The notes beneath the pieces are model-generated. The model did not search any database, had not been told where the DNA came from, and saw only the letters and a list, made by a program, of their open reading frames with translations. A stretch of DNA of 64,000 bases, from NCBI RefSeq assembly GCF_052045245.1, contig NZ_JBQEON010000003.1, positions 124,001 through 188,000 on the forward strand. The letters are read 5' to 3'. Numbering within the stretch: position 1 is the stretch's first letter; each line of letters begins with the position of its first letter. This document shows positions 18,370 to 27,121 of this stretch, piece after piece. Source of the DNA: Burkholderia sp052045245. Lineage in GTDB: Bacteria; Pseudomonadota; Gammaproteobacteria; Burkholderiales; Burkholderiaceae. A program made the position numbers and the translations under genes.

Positions 18370-20232
18370 ATGAAGATATTGTTGCTAGATGTGTTGGATC
18401 AGCCGTTGCAGGACGTACTGCTTGCCGATAACGTGGTCTACCGCCCGGACCTGCTGCACAAGAGCCAGGACATGCTCGCGCGCACGCTCATCGAGGGCGG
18501 CGTCGACGCTCTGATCTCGAGCGATCCGGTTCCCCGCAAGGCGATCGACGAATGGGCCGCGGCGAGCGTGTCGCCGGTCTACGTTGTTCGCGTCGTGATC
18601 CCCGATCCGAATGCGCAGGATCTGCTCGACTACGCGCCGTCGGGCGAGATCGAGGCCGGCAACAGCCTGACCTTGCAGGTGGTCGGCAAGTCGCTCGGCG
18701 ACGCCTACGTCAGCGCGTTCGAACTGCTCGAGGCACGCTGGGTCCGGCACGCGCTGCGCAGCCGTTTCGAGGGCGGCGAACCGGCGCAGCAGCCCTGCAC
18801 GGTCGTCGGCAGCACGAAGGTCCTACTAGTCGGTGCGGGGCTCGTCAATCTAGTGACGGGGTACCGGCTGCAGCAGGAAGGTTATACGGTGCACTTCGTC
18901 GATGCGCGCCCGGAGCCCGGCGCGGCCCATCCGTGGACGGCTTACGGATGCAGCCATGGCGGCGACGACGCGCGGATGTTCACGCTGTCGGAGATGGACA
19001 ACTACAACGACCGGCAGGTCTCGCTGACGATGAACAACCTGTTCCGGCGCCGCGTAACGGAGTTCGGCTGGAACGTCCACTGGAAGGAGACGCCGTCCGC
19101 CAACGAGCTGCGCTGGGTCAGGGAGTTCGAGGGCATTCCGGTCTGGCTGGCCGACAAGTACAACGACGACATCTTCACGCTGTCGCGCGCGAGCCACCCG
19201 AAATGGACGCGCTGGATCGACGAGGATCAGGACCTGTTCACTGCCGCGCTGATGCGCCAGGGCATCCTGCGGCTGTATTCGGACAAGACCCAGTTCGCGG
19301 CCGCAGTGCGGCGCCAGAATCGCATCGGCGCCACCGTGCAGGTGCTGACGCCGCAGGAGGTCGCGCAGCAGCATCCGGCGCTCGCCGATGCGGTGCGCGA
19401 CGGCCATGTCGCGGGGGGCGTACACGTGGTCGGCTTCACGGTCAACTCGCACAAATTCGTGCGCAAGCTGCTACAGCGCTTGCGTGCGGGCGGCGCAGAG
19501 TTCACCTGGGAATGCGCGGCACAGAGCTTGGAGAGGGATGCGCACAAGCGGGTGTGCGGCGTGCGGATCGATGGTGACGTGCTCGAAGCCGACCACTACG
19601 TGCTATCGCCCGGCGTGTACGGCGACACGCTGCTGAGCGGCACCGAGACGAAGGGCAAGATCCATGGCGTGCTCGGCGCGTGGCTGCGGATCCCGAACCT
19701 CGAGCCGGATCTGCGCCATTCGCTGAAGCTGACTCGCAAGGGGCACATCACCGAGGACGCGAACATCACCGTCGCGACGGACGAGCGCGGCCGGCCGATC
19801 CTCGTGATCGGATCGGGATACGGCCACACCGGCGTCGATCCGCGCAACATCGATCTCGTGCAACTCCAGCAGATCTACCAGGGGCTCGTCGACACGGCCG
19901 CCAAGTACTTCCCCGCGTCGTACCGCGCGGCTAACGAGGCGGGCAATCTGCAGGACAGCTTCAAGTACTGCGTGCGGCCGTGGACCTCGTCGGGTCTCGG
20001 CGTGTTCGAGATCCTGCCGGGCGCACGGGGCGGCCGCTGCGTGATCACGGGCGGGCACAACACCGGCGGATTCGCGCAGGCGCCCGAGATTGCGCAGGCG
20101 GTGTTCGACGCCGTCGAGCGCCGCGATCATCCGATGCATTTCGTCTACCACCCGAACAGGCCCGGTGTGTTTCTCGGCGCCGCTGCGCCGCAGCCGCAGG
20201 CGGCCGTGTACCCGGAAGCCACGCTCGGCTGA
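18370..20232 (+). CDS. DAO-type FAD-dependent oxidoreductase with extra N-terminal domain
   Basis: 620-residue flavoprotein. Residues ~1-145 form a separate domain I do not recognise (loosely like the start of a D-2-hydroxyacid dehydrogenase). The FAD-binding motif KVLLVGAGLVNLVTGY begins near residue 152 (Asn replaces the usual third Gly), followed by a D-amino-acid oxidase/dehydrogenase-like body with CSHGGDDARMFTLSE and the C-terminal PWTSSGLGVFEILPG...GGHNTGGF block. The family usually oxidises C-N bonds of amino acids or secondary amines. An in-frame ATG at 18337 is an alternative start; neither has a strong ribosome site. Confidence 0.8.
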   Translation: MKILLLDVLDQPLQDVLLADNVVYRPDLLHKSQDMLARTLIEGGVDALISSDPVPRKAIDEWAAASVSPVYVVRVVIPDPNAQDLLDYAPSGEIEAGNSLTLQVVGKSLGDAYVSAFELLEARWVRHALRSRFEGGEPAQQPCTVVGSTKVLLVGAGLVNLVTGYRLQQEGYTVHFVDARPEPGAAHPWTAYGCSHGGDDARMFTLSEMDNYNDRQVSLTMNNLFRRRVTEFGWNVHWKETPSANELRWVREFEGIPVWLADKYNDDIFTLSRASHPKWTRWIDEDQDLFTAALMRQGILRLYSDKTQFAAAVRRQNRIGATVQVLTPQEVAQQHPALADAVRDGHVAGGVHVVGFTVNSHKFVRKLLQRLRAGGAEFTWECAAQSLERDAHKRVCGVRIDGDVLEADHYVLSPGVYGDTLLSGTETKGKIHGVLGAWLRIPNLEPDLRHSLKLTRKGHITEDANITVATDERGRPILVIGSGYGHTGVDPRNIDLVQLQQIYQGLVDTAAKYFPASYRAANEAGNLQDSFKYCVRPWTSSGLGVFEILPGARGGRCVITGGHNTGGFAQAPEIAQAVFDAVERRDHPMHFVYHPNRPGVFLGAAAPQPQAAVYPEATLG

Positions 20233-20298
20233 CGGGCGGGGCGCGCGGTCGGCCCGTGCGCCGCTTCATTCACTTCACCAGACCAGAACTGTTAGACC

Positions 20299-22023
20299 AT
20301 GAAGATTTCCAACGAAAAACCGATCCGACGCGAAAGCGAACAGGACGTCCGGGCACGCGAGGCGACCGAGGAATCGCAGCGGGTCATGCGGAAAATGAAG
20401 CAGGAGACCGGCGGGCGGATTCCGCAGGCGCTGAAGGCGGGCGCCGTGGCCGCGCCGGACGTATATAGCGCGAACGAGGCCGAGGCAGTGCTGGCGGAAG
20501 GCGGCAACGCGATCGACGCCGCGGTCGCGGCGGCGTTTGTGCTGTCCGTCACCTATCCGGAAGCGGGCAACATCGGCGGCGGTGGCTTCATGAACATCCA
20601 CTACGATGGCTCGCCGTACTTCCTCGACTATCGCGAATGCGCGCCGGCAAACGCGCGGCGCGACATGTACCTGGACGAAGCCGGCGAGGTCGTGCCGGGC
20701 ATGTGCGTGATCGGCCGCCACTCGGTCGCCGTGCCGGGCACCGTGCGCGGGCTATGGGACGCGCACAGCCGGTTCGGCACCTTGCCGTGGCGGCAACTGG
20801 TGGCGCCCGCGATCCGCTACGCGAAGCAGGGCTTCATCGTGCATCGTCAACTGATCGAGCGCCGCGACGTCATGCTGGCCGATTTCGAGGGCAGGACGAA
20901 CTTCACGCGGTTCTTCGGCGCGATGGAGGAGGGCGGGGTGTTCCGCCAGCCGGAGCTCGGCGGTACGCTCGAGCGAATCGCGCGTTTCGGTGTCGACGAG
21001 TTTTACCTCGGCGCGACGGCGGAACTGCTGTTCAGACAGTTGTCCGATCTCGACGCGCCGATCACCAAGGACGACTTGCGTCATTACTGCACGATCTGGC
21101 GCAAGCCGCTCGTCGCGCACTGGAACGGCTACGAGGTCGTGACCGCGCCGCCGCCCAGCTCGGGCGGGATCGGGCTGCTGCAGCTGCTGAAGATGAAGGA
21201 CGCGCTGGGCGCCGCGTTCGCGGGCGTCGAGCACAACTCGACGCAGTACATCCACCTCGTCGCGGAAATGTCGAAGCGGGTGTTCGCGGATCGCGCCGAA
21301 TACCTGGGCGATCCGGCCTTTCAGGACATGCCGGTCGACGCGCTGCTGGCGCCTGCCTACATCAGCCGCCGCACGGCCGAGGTCGATCTCGCGGTGCCGA
21401 CGCGGGTGGACGCGGTGCAGCCAGGGCTGGAGGAGAGCGAGGAGACGACCCACTTCTCGATCATCGACAAGTTCGGCAACGCGGTGTCTAACACCTACAC
21501 GCTGAATTCGAAGTTCGGCAGCGGCGTCGTGGTCGAGGGCGCGGGCTTCCTGCTGAACAACAACATGGACGACTTCTCCGCGAAACCGGGCGCGACCAAC
21601 CGGTTCGGCCTAGTGGGCGCCGACGCGAACGCGATCGCGCCGGGCAAGCGCATGCTGTCGTCGATGACGCCCACGATCCTGACGAAGGACGGCCGGGTGT
21701 CGCTCGTGATCGGTACGCCGGGCGGGTCGCGGATCTTCGGATCGATCTTCCAGGTGATCAACAACGTGTATGCGTTCGACATGCCGCTCGCGAAGGCCGT
21801 CGCGAAGATGCGGGTCCATCATCAGCTGCTGCCCGTCGATACCGTGTACTGGGAGCCTTACGCGCCGATCGAAGGCGTGCTCGCCGACGAACTCGTCGCA
21901 CGCGGCTACAACCTTCAGTCGCGCTTCACGAACGGCGACATCCAGGTGATCCGAGTCGACCGCGACACGCCGGAAGCCGCATCCGATCCGCGTGCGCGCG
22001 GCACGGTTCGCCTCGTCAACTAA
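20299..22023 (+). CDS. Gamma-glutamyltransferase-family enzyme without signal peptide
   Basis: 574-residue Ntn-hydrolase precursor of the GGT family. The autoprocessing site and nucleophile is Thr383 in EETTHFSIIDKFGNAVSNTYTLN, and the family block IGGGGFMNI and the Gly-Ser pair region (RMLSSMTPTIL) are present, so self-cleavage into two subunits is expected. Unlike classical GGT, which is periplasmic, the N-terminus (MKISNEKPIRRESEQDV) is hydrophilic and charged, so it should stay in the cytoplasm. It lies 66 bp after the flavoprotein and 23 bp before the aminotransferase. It may remove or add a gamma-glutamyl group, or act on another bond as the lincomycin-type homologues do. Confidence 0.88.
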   Translation: MKISNEKPIRRESEQDVRAREATEESQRVMRKMKQETGGRIPQALKAGAVAAPDVYSANEAEAVLAEGGNAIDAAVAAAFVLSVTYPEAGNIGGGGFMNIHYDGSPYFLDYRECAPANARRDMYLDEAGEVVPGMCVIGRHSVAVPGTVRGLWDAHSRFGTLPWRQLVAPAIRYAKQGFIVHRQLIERRDVMLADFEGRTNFTRFFGAMEEGGVFRQPELGGTLERIARFGVDEFYLGATAELLFRQLSDLDAPITKDDLRHYCTIWRKPLVAHWNGYEVVTAPPPSSGGIGLLQLLKMKDALGAAFAGVEHNSTQYIHLVAEMSKRVFADRAEYLGDPAFQDMPVDALLAPAYISRRTAEVDLAVPTRVDAVQPGLEESEETTHFSIIDKFGNAVSNTYTLNSKFGSGVVVEGAGFLLNNNMDDFSAKPGATNRFGLVGADANAIAPGKRMLSSMTPTILTKDGRVSLVIGTPGGSRIFGSIFQVINNVYAFDMPLAKAVAKMRVHHQLLPVDTVYWEPYAPIEGVLADELVARGYNLQSRFTNGDIQVIRVDRDTPEAASDPRARGTVRLVN

Positions 22024-22046
22024 CCCGCTTGTGGACAGGATTCCTC

Positions 22047-23162
22047 ATGAAAACCATCGATTTATCGCGCGGTGTTCCCGATCCGCTGTCGTTCCCGGTC
22101 GATTCGCTGCGCGCGATGGCGGCGAGCGCGCTCGCGCGCGACGCCGGCCGGATGTTGCAGTACGGGCCTGCCTTGGGCTATCCGCCGCTGCGCGAGTTCA
22201 TCGCGTCGTGGTACGGCAGCGCGATGTCGAACGTGCTAGTCGGCCACGGCTCGCTTGAACTGTTCAATTTCATCTGCGACGCGTACCTGCAACCGGGCGA
22301 CGTCGTGTTCGTCGAGCGCCCGACCTATGATCGCGCGATCACGACCATGCGGCAGCACAGCGTCAAGATCGTCGGCATCGACGTCGGCGCCGACGGTATC
22401 AGCATCGAGGCGTTCGAGCGCGAGCTGAAACGCCACCAGCCGAAGCTCGTCTATCTCATTCCTGACTTCCAGAACCCGACCGGCGTATGCATGAGTGTCG
22501 ACGCGCGGCGCGCGATGGTCCGCTGTGCGCGCGAATACCGGTTCCTGCTTGTCGAGGACGGACCTTACGGCTCTCTCCGCTATCGTGGCACGCCGCTGCC
22601 GTCGCTGCGCAGCATGGCGCCGGACCTGACGCTGCACCTGAGTTCGTTTACGAAGCTGATCAGCCCGGGTGTCCGCACCGGGTTTTTGGTCGCACCCGAG
22701 GACGTCGTGAAGCGTGTCGCGAGCGTGGCGGAGCGGCACTACATCACGCCAAGCTTCTTCGCGCAGGGCATCGTCGCGGCATGGTGCGAGGACGGCCGCC
22801 TGCCGCCGCAGCTCGATTCGCTGAAACAGCTTTACGGGCCACGGCTCGACACTTGCGTGCGGGCGATCGAGCGCTATCTGCCCGGGCGGCTGTTCGTGCG
22901 CCCGGATGGCGGCTTCTTCGCGTCGCTGCGGCTCGGCGCGCGCATCGATGAGCAGTCGCTTCAGGCGGCGGCACGCGAGGCGGGGCTCGTGCTGTCGTCG
23001 GGGAACGCGTTCTTCGACGAGGATCCAGGCTACCGGTTCCTGCGCATACCGTTCTGCGCGCTGGACGCCGCCGACATCTCCGAGGGCGTGCGCCGCCTTG
23101 GCGACGTGGTGGACCACCTGAACACGGCGACGCGCAGCGGCAAAGCGCATGCCACGATCTGA
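22047..23162 (+). CDS. Fold-type I PLP-dependent aminotransferase (class I/II)
   Basis: 371 residues, aspartate-aminotransferase fold, related to 2-aminoadipate/aromatic transaminases and to the catalytic half of MocR proteins but without a DNA-binding domain. Seen motifs are YGPALGYPPLREFIASWY, the Tyr-containing substrate loop VFVERPTYD, YLIPDFQNPTG (cofactor Asn and nearby Asp), LVEDGPYG and the Schiff-base Lys203 in SSFTKLISPGVRTGF. The ATG at 22047 is preferred over an upstream TTG. It is tightly packed between the GGT gene (23 bp) and the PurU gene (15 bp). Confidence 0.88.
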   Translation: MKTIDLSRGVPDPLSFPVDSLRAMAASALARDAGRMLQYGPALGYPPLREFIASWYGSAMSNVLVGHGSLELFNFICDAYLQPGDVVFVERPTYDRAITTMRQHSVKIVGIDVGADGISIEAFERELKRHQPKLVYLIPDFQNPTGVCMSVDARRAMVRCAREYRFLLVEDGPYGSLRYRGTPLPSLRSMAPDLTLHLSSFTKLISPGVRTGFLVAPEDVVKRVASVAERHYITPSFFAQGIVAAWCEDGRLPPQLDSLKQLYGPRLDTCVRAIERYLPGRLFVRPDGGFFASLRLGARIDEQSLQAAAREAGLVLSSGNAFFDEDPGYRFLRIPFCALDAADISEGVRRLGDVVDHLNTATRSGKAHATI

Positions 23163-23177
23163 CGAGGAGGAGACGTC

Positions 23178-24110
23178 GTGTTGACACAAAGCGAAGCCCC
23201 TTTGTCCGATGGAGGGGCAGCGACGGTCGAGCCCGCAAGAGTCGTGAGCGCCGAATACGTGCTGGCCGCGTCTTGCCCGCCGCAGCGCGGGATGATTCAT
23301 CGCGTGTCGAGCCTGCTCGCGGAACTGGGCGGCCATGTGCTGGATTCGACGCAGTACAGCGACCCGTCGTCGCAACGATTGTTCATGCGGATCGTATTCG
23401 CGGTGGACAATGGCGGCGCGACCGAGATGGCACTGCGTGCGGGCATCGGCCGGTTCGATCGCGGGGCGAACCTGGAGTGGCAGCTGTTCGCCGCGCGGCA
23501 GCGTCCCCGCGTGTTGCTGATGGCATCGAAGCTCGGCCATTGCGTGAACGACCTGCTGTTTCGCCACGCGAGCGGCACGCTGCCGGTCGACGTGTGCGGC
23601 GTCGTGTCGAATCACCGCGACCTCGCGCGGCTCGTCGACGGTTATAACTTGCCGTTCCATCATTTCCCGCTGCCGGCGCACGCGTCGGCCGACGAGCGCG
23701 CGGCGCAGGAGCGGGGCATTCTCGCGCTGGTCGCCGCGCACGACATCGAGCTGGTGGTGCTTGCGCGCTACATGCAGATCCTGTCAGCTGGGTTTTGCGA
23801 TGCGCTGAATGGACGCATCATCAACATCCATCACTCGTTCCTGCCGAGTTTCAGGGGCGCGCAGCCGTACGGCCAGGCACACGCGCGCGGCGTCAAGCTG
23901 ATCGGTGCGACCGCGCACTTCGTGACACCCGATCTCGACGAGGGGCCGATCATCGAGCAGGACGTTGCGCGGATAGATCACACGATGTCGCCGGAGGTGC
24001 TCGCGACGATCGGTGGGGATGCGGAGTGCGTGGTGCTGGCGCGGGCGGTGAAGTGGTTCGCGGAGCGCCGGGTCCTGCTGAACGGCAACAAGACGGTGGT
24101 GTTCCGGTAA
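23178..24110 (+). CDS. Formyltetrahydrofolate deformylase-like protein (PurU family)
   Basis: 310 residues: an N-terminal ACT-like domain (about 25-105) and a formyl-transferase catalytic domain. The active-site triad is in place: Asn216 and His218 in NIHHSFLPSF and Asp254 in LDEGPIIEQDV. PurU releases formate from 10-formyl-THF. The GTG start follows a strong GAGGAGG. The N-terminus is about 20 residues longer than in E. coli PurU. Placement as the last gene of an amino-acid-oxidising operon suggests disposal of one-carbon units or a dedicated formyl transfer; it would probably be a second copy beside a housekeeping purU elsewhere. Confidence 0.88.
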   Translation: MLTQSEAPLSDGGAATVEPARVVSAEYVLAASCPPQRGMIHRVSSLLAELGGHVLDSTQYSDPSSQRLFMRIVFAVDNGGATEMALRAGIGRFDRGANLEWQLFAARQRPRVLLMASKLGHCVNDLLFRHASGTLPVDVCGVVSNHRDLARLVDGYNLPFHHFPLPAHASADERAAQERGILALVAAHDIELVVLARYMQILSAGFCDALNGRIINIHHSFLPSFRGAQPYGQAHARGVKLIGATAHFVTPDLDEGPIIEQDVARIDHTMSPEVLATIGGDAECVVLARAVKWFAERRVLLNGNKTVVFR

Positions 24111-24138
24111 TCGGAGAAGCGGGCCATGAACGAGGCAT

Positions 24139-24155
24139 GGCCCCGCGAAGGGGCC
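24139..24155. terminator. GC-rich hairpin between convergent genes
   Basis: GGCCCC-GCGAA-GGGGCC forms a 6-bp stem between the convergent PurU and nitronate monooxygenase genes. There is no U-run, so it is only a possible bidirectional terminator. Confidence 0.35.
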
Positions 24156-24195
24156 GTGCGTCGTTCGACGTTGCGATGTGATGCGGGCGCGGGGT

Positions 24196-25272
24196 TCAGC
24201 CGAATATTGTCGCGGTTTCGTCCGCAAGCGCACGCACCAACGCCGCGGCCGGGATGCCGTCGTCGCGCCGGCGGCTTAGGCCCGCTGCCTGACCGGCCCA
24301 CATCGAGATTAAGCCGGTGCGGTTCTCGGCGCCTGCCGCCTTGCGGATCTCGGCGGTCAGCGCGTTCTGGATCGGATACGCGGGCACGTGCTCCTCGAAC
24401 TCGGCCATGCGGAGGATGTAGTCGTTGACGATGCCGCGCGCTGGGCGCCCGGTGAAGGTGCGGCTTGTGCGCGTCGACGTGTCGGTCGATTCGCGGATGT
24501 GCGCCTTCCACTCAGGATGGATCGGCGATTCTGCGCTGGTCAGGAAGGCCGTGCCGAGTTGCGCGGCCTGCGCACCGAGCGTCAGGGCGGCGGCGATGCC
24601 GCGGCCGTCCATGATGCCGCCCGCGGCAATCACCGGCAGCGACACGGCGTCGACGATCTGCGGCACGAGCGCGAGCGTGCCGATCATGCTGGCGTCGGGA
24701 TGGCCGAGGAAGGTGCCGCGATGCCCGCCGGCCTCGGCGCCCTGCGCGCAGATGATGTCCGCGCCGTTGGCTTCCCACGCGCGTGCTTCGGCGACGCTGG
24801 TGGCGGTGCCGATGACGAGGCTGCCTGCTTCGTGCAGGCGCTGGACCGACGGCACGTCGAGCAGGCCGAACGTGAAGCTTGCCACCGGCACTTTCAGTTC
24901 GATGAGCGTCTCGAGCTGCTGCCGGAAATCCTCGCAATATCGTTCAAGCGGTTGCCCTTGCGCGAGGCCGAGCTCGGCGCGGATTGGCTGCAGCCGGTCG
25001 AGCGCGTCGCGGATCTCGTCGTCGCCCGGCGCAGGCGTGTCGAGCACGAACAGGTTGATCGCGAACGGCTTCGAGGTGCCGGCGCAGATTTGCCGTGCCT
25101 GCGAGCGGATCGCGTCGGGGCCGAGGCCGGCCGCGGCGAGCGAGCCAAGGCCGCCGGCGTTGGACACTGCGACGACCATCTCGGGTGTCGAGCCGCCGTT
25201 CATCGGACCTTGCACGATCGGCAGGGTGATCCCGAGCCGTTGGGTGAGCGGAGTGGAAAGCGAGCGTGGCAT
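24196..25272 (-). CDS. Nitronate monooxygenase (class I, 2-nitropropane dioxygenase family)
   Basis: FMN-dependent TIM-barrel enzyme, 358 residues, that oxidises alkyl nitronates such as propionate-3-nitronate to nitrite and an aldehyde or keto product. Family blocks are VQGPMNGGSTPEMVVAVSNAGGLGSLAA, AQGAEAGGHRGTF (catalytic His region) and VIAAGGIMDGRGIAAAL. The start MPRSLSTPL is chosen because GAGGAAC lies just upstream and the longer frame is Arg/Pro-rich. It is convergent with the seven-gene operon and follows a tiny membrane gene on its own strand. Confidence 0.88.
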   Translation of the reverse strand: MPRSLSTPLTQRLGITLPIVQGPMNGGSTPEMVVAVSNAGGLGSLAAAGLGPDAIRSQARQICAGTSKPFAINLFVLDTPAPGDDEIRDALDRLQPIRAELGLAQGQPLERYCEDFRQQLETLIELKVPVASFTFGLLDVPSVQRLHEAGSLVIGTATSVAEARAWEANGADIICAQGAEAGGHRGTFLGHPDASMIGTLALVPQIVDAVSLPVIAAGGIMDGRGIAAALTLGAQAAQLGTAFLTSAESPIHPEWKAHIRESTDTSTRTSRTFTGRPARGIVNDYILRMAEFEEHVPAYPIQNALTAEIRKAAGAENRTGLISMWAGQAAGLSRRRDDGIPAAALVRALADETATIFG

Positions 25273-25340
25273 GGAGTGTTCCTCGGAAATGGACAAAGAA
25301 GGCGTGGGCGGTGGATACATGCTCCGACGGCGCGCCGCCA

Positions 25341-25493
25341 TCAGAGCCGGCCGGGCGTGTCGTCGCGCAGCCTTTGTTTCCGGCGGCGCTCGGCGGCGCG
25401 CTGGTCGGCCTGGTACAGGAGCAGCAGGAACTTGTAGAAAAACGAACACGCGACCACGACGATGCCGAAGGTAATAAGGATGCTGTCCAGCAC
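25341..25493 (-). CDS. 50-residue single-span membrane protein
   Basis: Small protein read from a GTG at 25493 that has a perfect AAGGAG seven bases upstream (25502-25507 on the plus strand reads CTCCTT). The product has one hydrophobic segment (ILITFGIVVVACSFFYKFLLLLY) followed by a basic tail (RAAERRRKQRLR), a typical single-span N-out or positive-inside layout. A longer read from ATG at 25553 is possible but the ribosome site decides for the GTG. It lies 68 bp upstream of the nitronate monooxygenase gene on the same strand. Function unknown. Confidence 0.6.
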   Translation of the reverse strand: MLDSILITFGIVVVACSFFYKFLLLLYQADQRAAERRRKQRLRDDTPGRL

Positions 25494-26036
25494 GAAGGCG
25501 TCTCCTTGGTCGTTGGCGCGGGGCGCGATGCCGGTGGGTTGGAACATGCGCATGATATGAATTTTATTGAGCGCATGGGATGAAAAATAGAGATGCGAGG
25601 GTTTCTCTAAAAGAGAACGGCAGGCGCCCCGGCGCTCACCGCTTCGGACGGGACGTGCCCGATCACGCCGACAGGCTCGCGCGGTTTGGCGCCGCCGCGC
25701 CCGGCAATGCGCATGCCGTTGATGTTCGCGATCAGGAACTCGGCGGCCACGTCGCCTTCGCACTGCGCATCACGGACGCGGCCTGCGATTACGGCGATCA
25801 GGCTTTATGCCAGCACCGCATGGATCTCCGCGAGCTCAGGACGGACGTGCGGTATTCGTTGATCGAAATCGTGCCAAGGCAAGGCTGGGCGGCTGTCTCG
25901 ACGGCGCGGCGAAGCAACGCGTCGATACCCTCGATCGCGCGTGCGCCGCTGCGGAGCGCGTCGAAGTGCGCAGCGCATTCGCCCATCCCGTAGCGGCGCA
26001 GGGCCGACAGGTCAGGCAGGCTGCATGGCGGGTCGA
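25494..26036. other. Region without an intact gene, possible decayed coding remnant
   Basis: About 540 bp between the small membrane gene and the MOSC gene. Minus-strand reading near 25830-26000 shows gene-like stretches (FDALRSGARAIEGIDALLRR) that lose frame before ending LAEIHAVLA-stop, which could be a decayed regulator or enzyme. I cannot assign it. AT-rich DNA near 25550-25610 fits a promoter for the downstream small gene. Confidence 0.3.
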
Positions 26037-26903
26037 TCAGTCGCCGAAGCCGAGCTCCGCTTCGACGGCCTGCCCGACCTCGAGCCACGCGCCCGCGCCT
26101 TCGACGACGATCGCATTGATGCCGAACGTCAGCGCGTCTTCGTAGTTCGGGTTCGCGCGATAAGTCTGCATCGTGTCGGTCGGCTCGTGCGGCCATGCCG
26201 GGTTCGGTGCGCCGGTCACCTGGTCGATCGTCGGCATCGGGCAGCGCGTGCACAGCTTCACGAGACGCAGCCGCACCGGCGTCGCGCCTTCGGCGTCGAG
26301 GTGTTCGACGAAATCCTCTTCATACGCATCGAGATCCGACACGACGATGTTCGGGCGGAAGCGGTTCATCGGAATCGCCGGTGCGCCTTTCGCGGCGAGC
26401 TTCGCGTTCAGGTCGTCGAGCGACGACTGGCCGATCACGAGCAGCGGATAGCCGTCGGCGAACTGCGTATGCGTGTCGATGTCGCCGGTCCATTTGCGGT
26501 TGCAGCCGCGGCGCGCGTCGGCGCCGAAGCGGGCGAGCTTCAGCGGCATGCCGAGGAATTCGGTGAGCCACGCGGCTGTTGCGGTGCCGGTGTCGATCGC
26601 ATCGACGGTATCGCGCCAGACGGTTGCGGCCATCTTCGGCGTGGCGGGTGTCGCATCGCCGTCGAGCGGCGTGCGCAGCTCGGGCATGCCGGGCGCGTTC
26701 AGCACGAGCGCATCGCTGTCGAGCGCGGTGCGGATCAGCGCGAGACGCGGGTGCGTGCGCTGCGTGATCATCATCCCGTCCGGGGTGGTGATCAGCCAGT
26801 GGCGATCGTATGCGAGGCCCGTTTCGAGCAGTTGCGCGCGCGACAGCGCGATGCCGGCGCAGGATTTGACCGGATAGACGAAGAGTTCGGAGATGGCTGG
26901 CAT
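26037..26903 (-). CDS. MOSC-domain molybdenum-cofactor-type protein (YcbX-like)
   Basis: 288-residue protein with an N-terminal MOSC_N beta-barrel (AISELFVYPVKSCAGI) and a MOSC domain containing the CTRCPMPTIDQVTG block and the NPNYEDALTFGINAIV ending. Family members bind molybdopterin, often with N-hydroxylated-compound reductase activity or sulfur transfer; YcbX in E. coli detoxifies N-hydroxylated bases. The start MPAISEL is preferred over an upstream frame that is Arg-rich. Unlike YcbX it has no C-terminal ferredoxin domain, so it would need a partner reductase. Confidence 0.85.
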   Translation of the reverse strand: MPAISELFVYPVKSCAGIALSRAQLLETGLAYDRHWLITTPDGMMITQRTHPRLALIRTALDSDALVLNAPGMPELRTPLDGDATPATPKMAATVWRDTVDAIDTGTATAAWLTEFLGMPLKLARFGADARRGCNRKWTGDIDTHTQFADGYPLLVIGQSSLDDLNAKLAAKGAPAIPMNRFRPNIVVSDLDAYEEDFVEHLDAEGATPVRLRLVKLCTRCPMPTIDQVTGAPNPAWPHEPTDTMQTYRANPNYEDALTFGINAIVVEGAGAWLEVGQAVEAELGFGD

Positions 26904-27121
26904 GACGCTGGCTGACACACGCAGGGATGATCGAATCGCGATTGTGCCAGATCGTGCGAAAACCATTCGGGCGGTTGCGTGCCGACGGACACGCCACGCG
27001 GCCGGTCGCGTGTCATGCCGTGCCGGTACGGCATCGCTACGCTTCATGTTTGTTCAGCACGCGCTTTCGGGTGCATCATGACGATCCATCCTATTCGGCG
27101 TCATATTCGAGGAGGCAGCCG

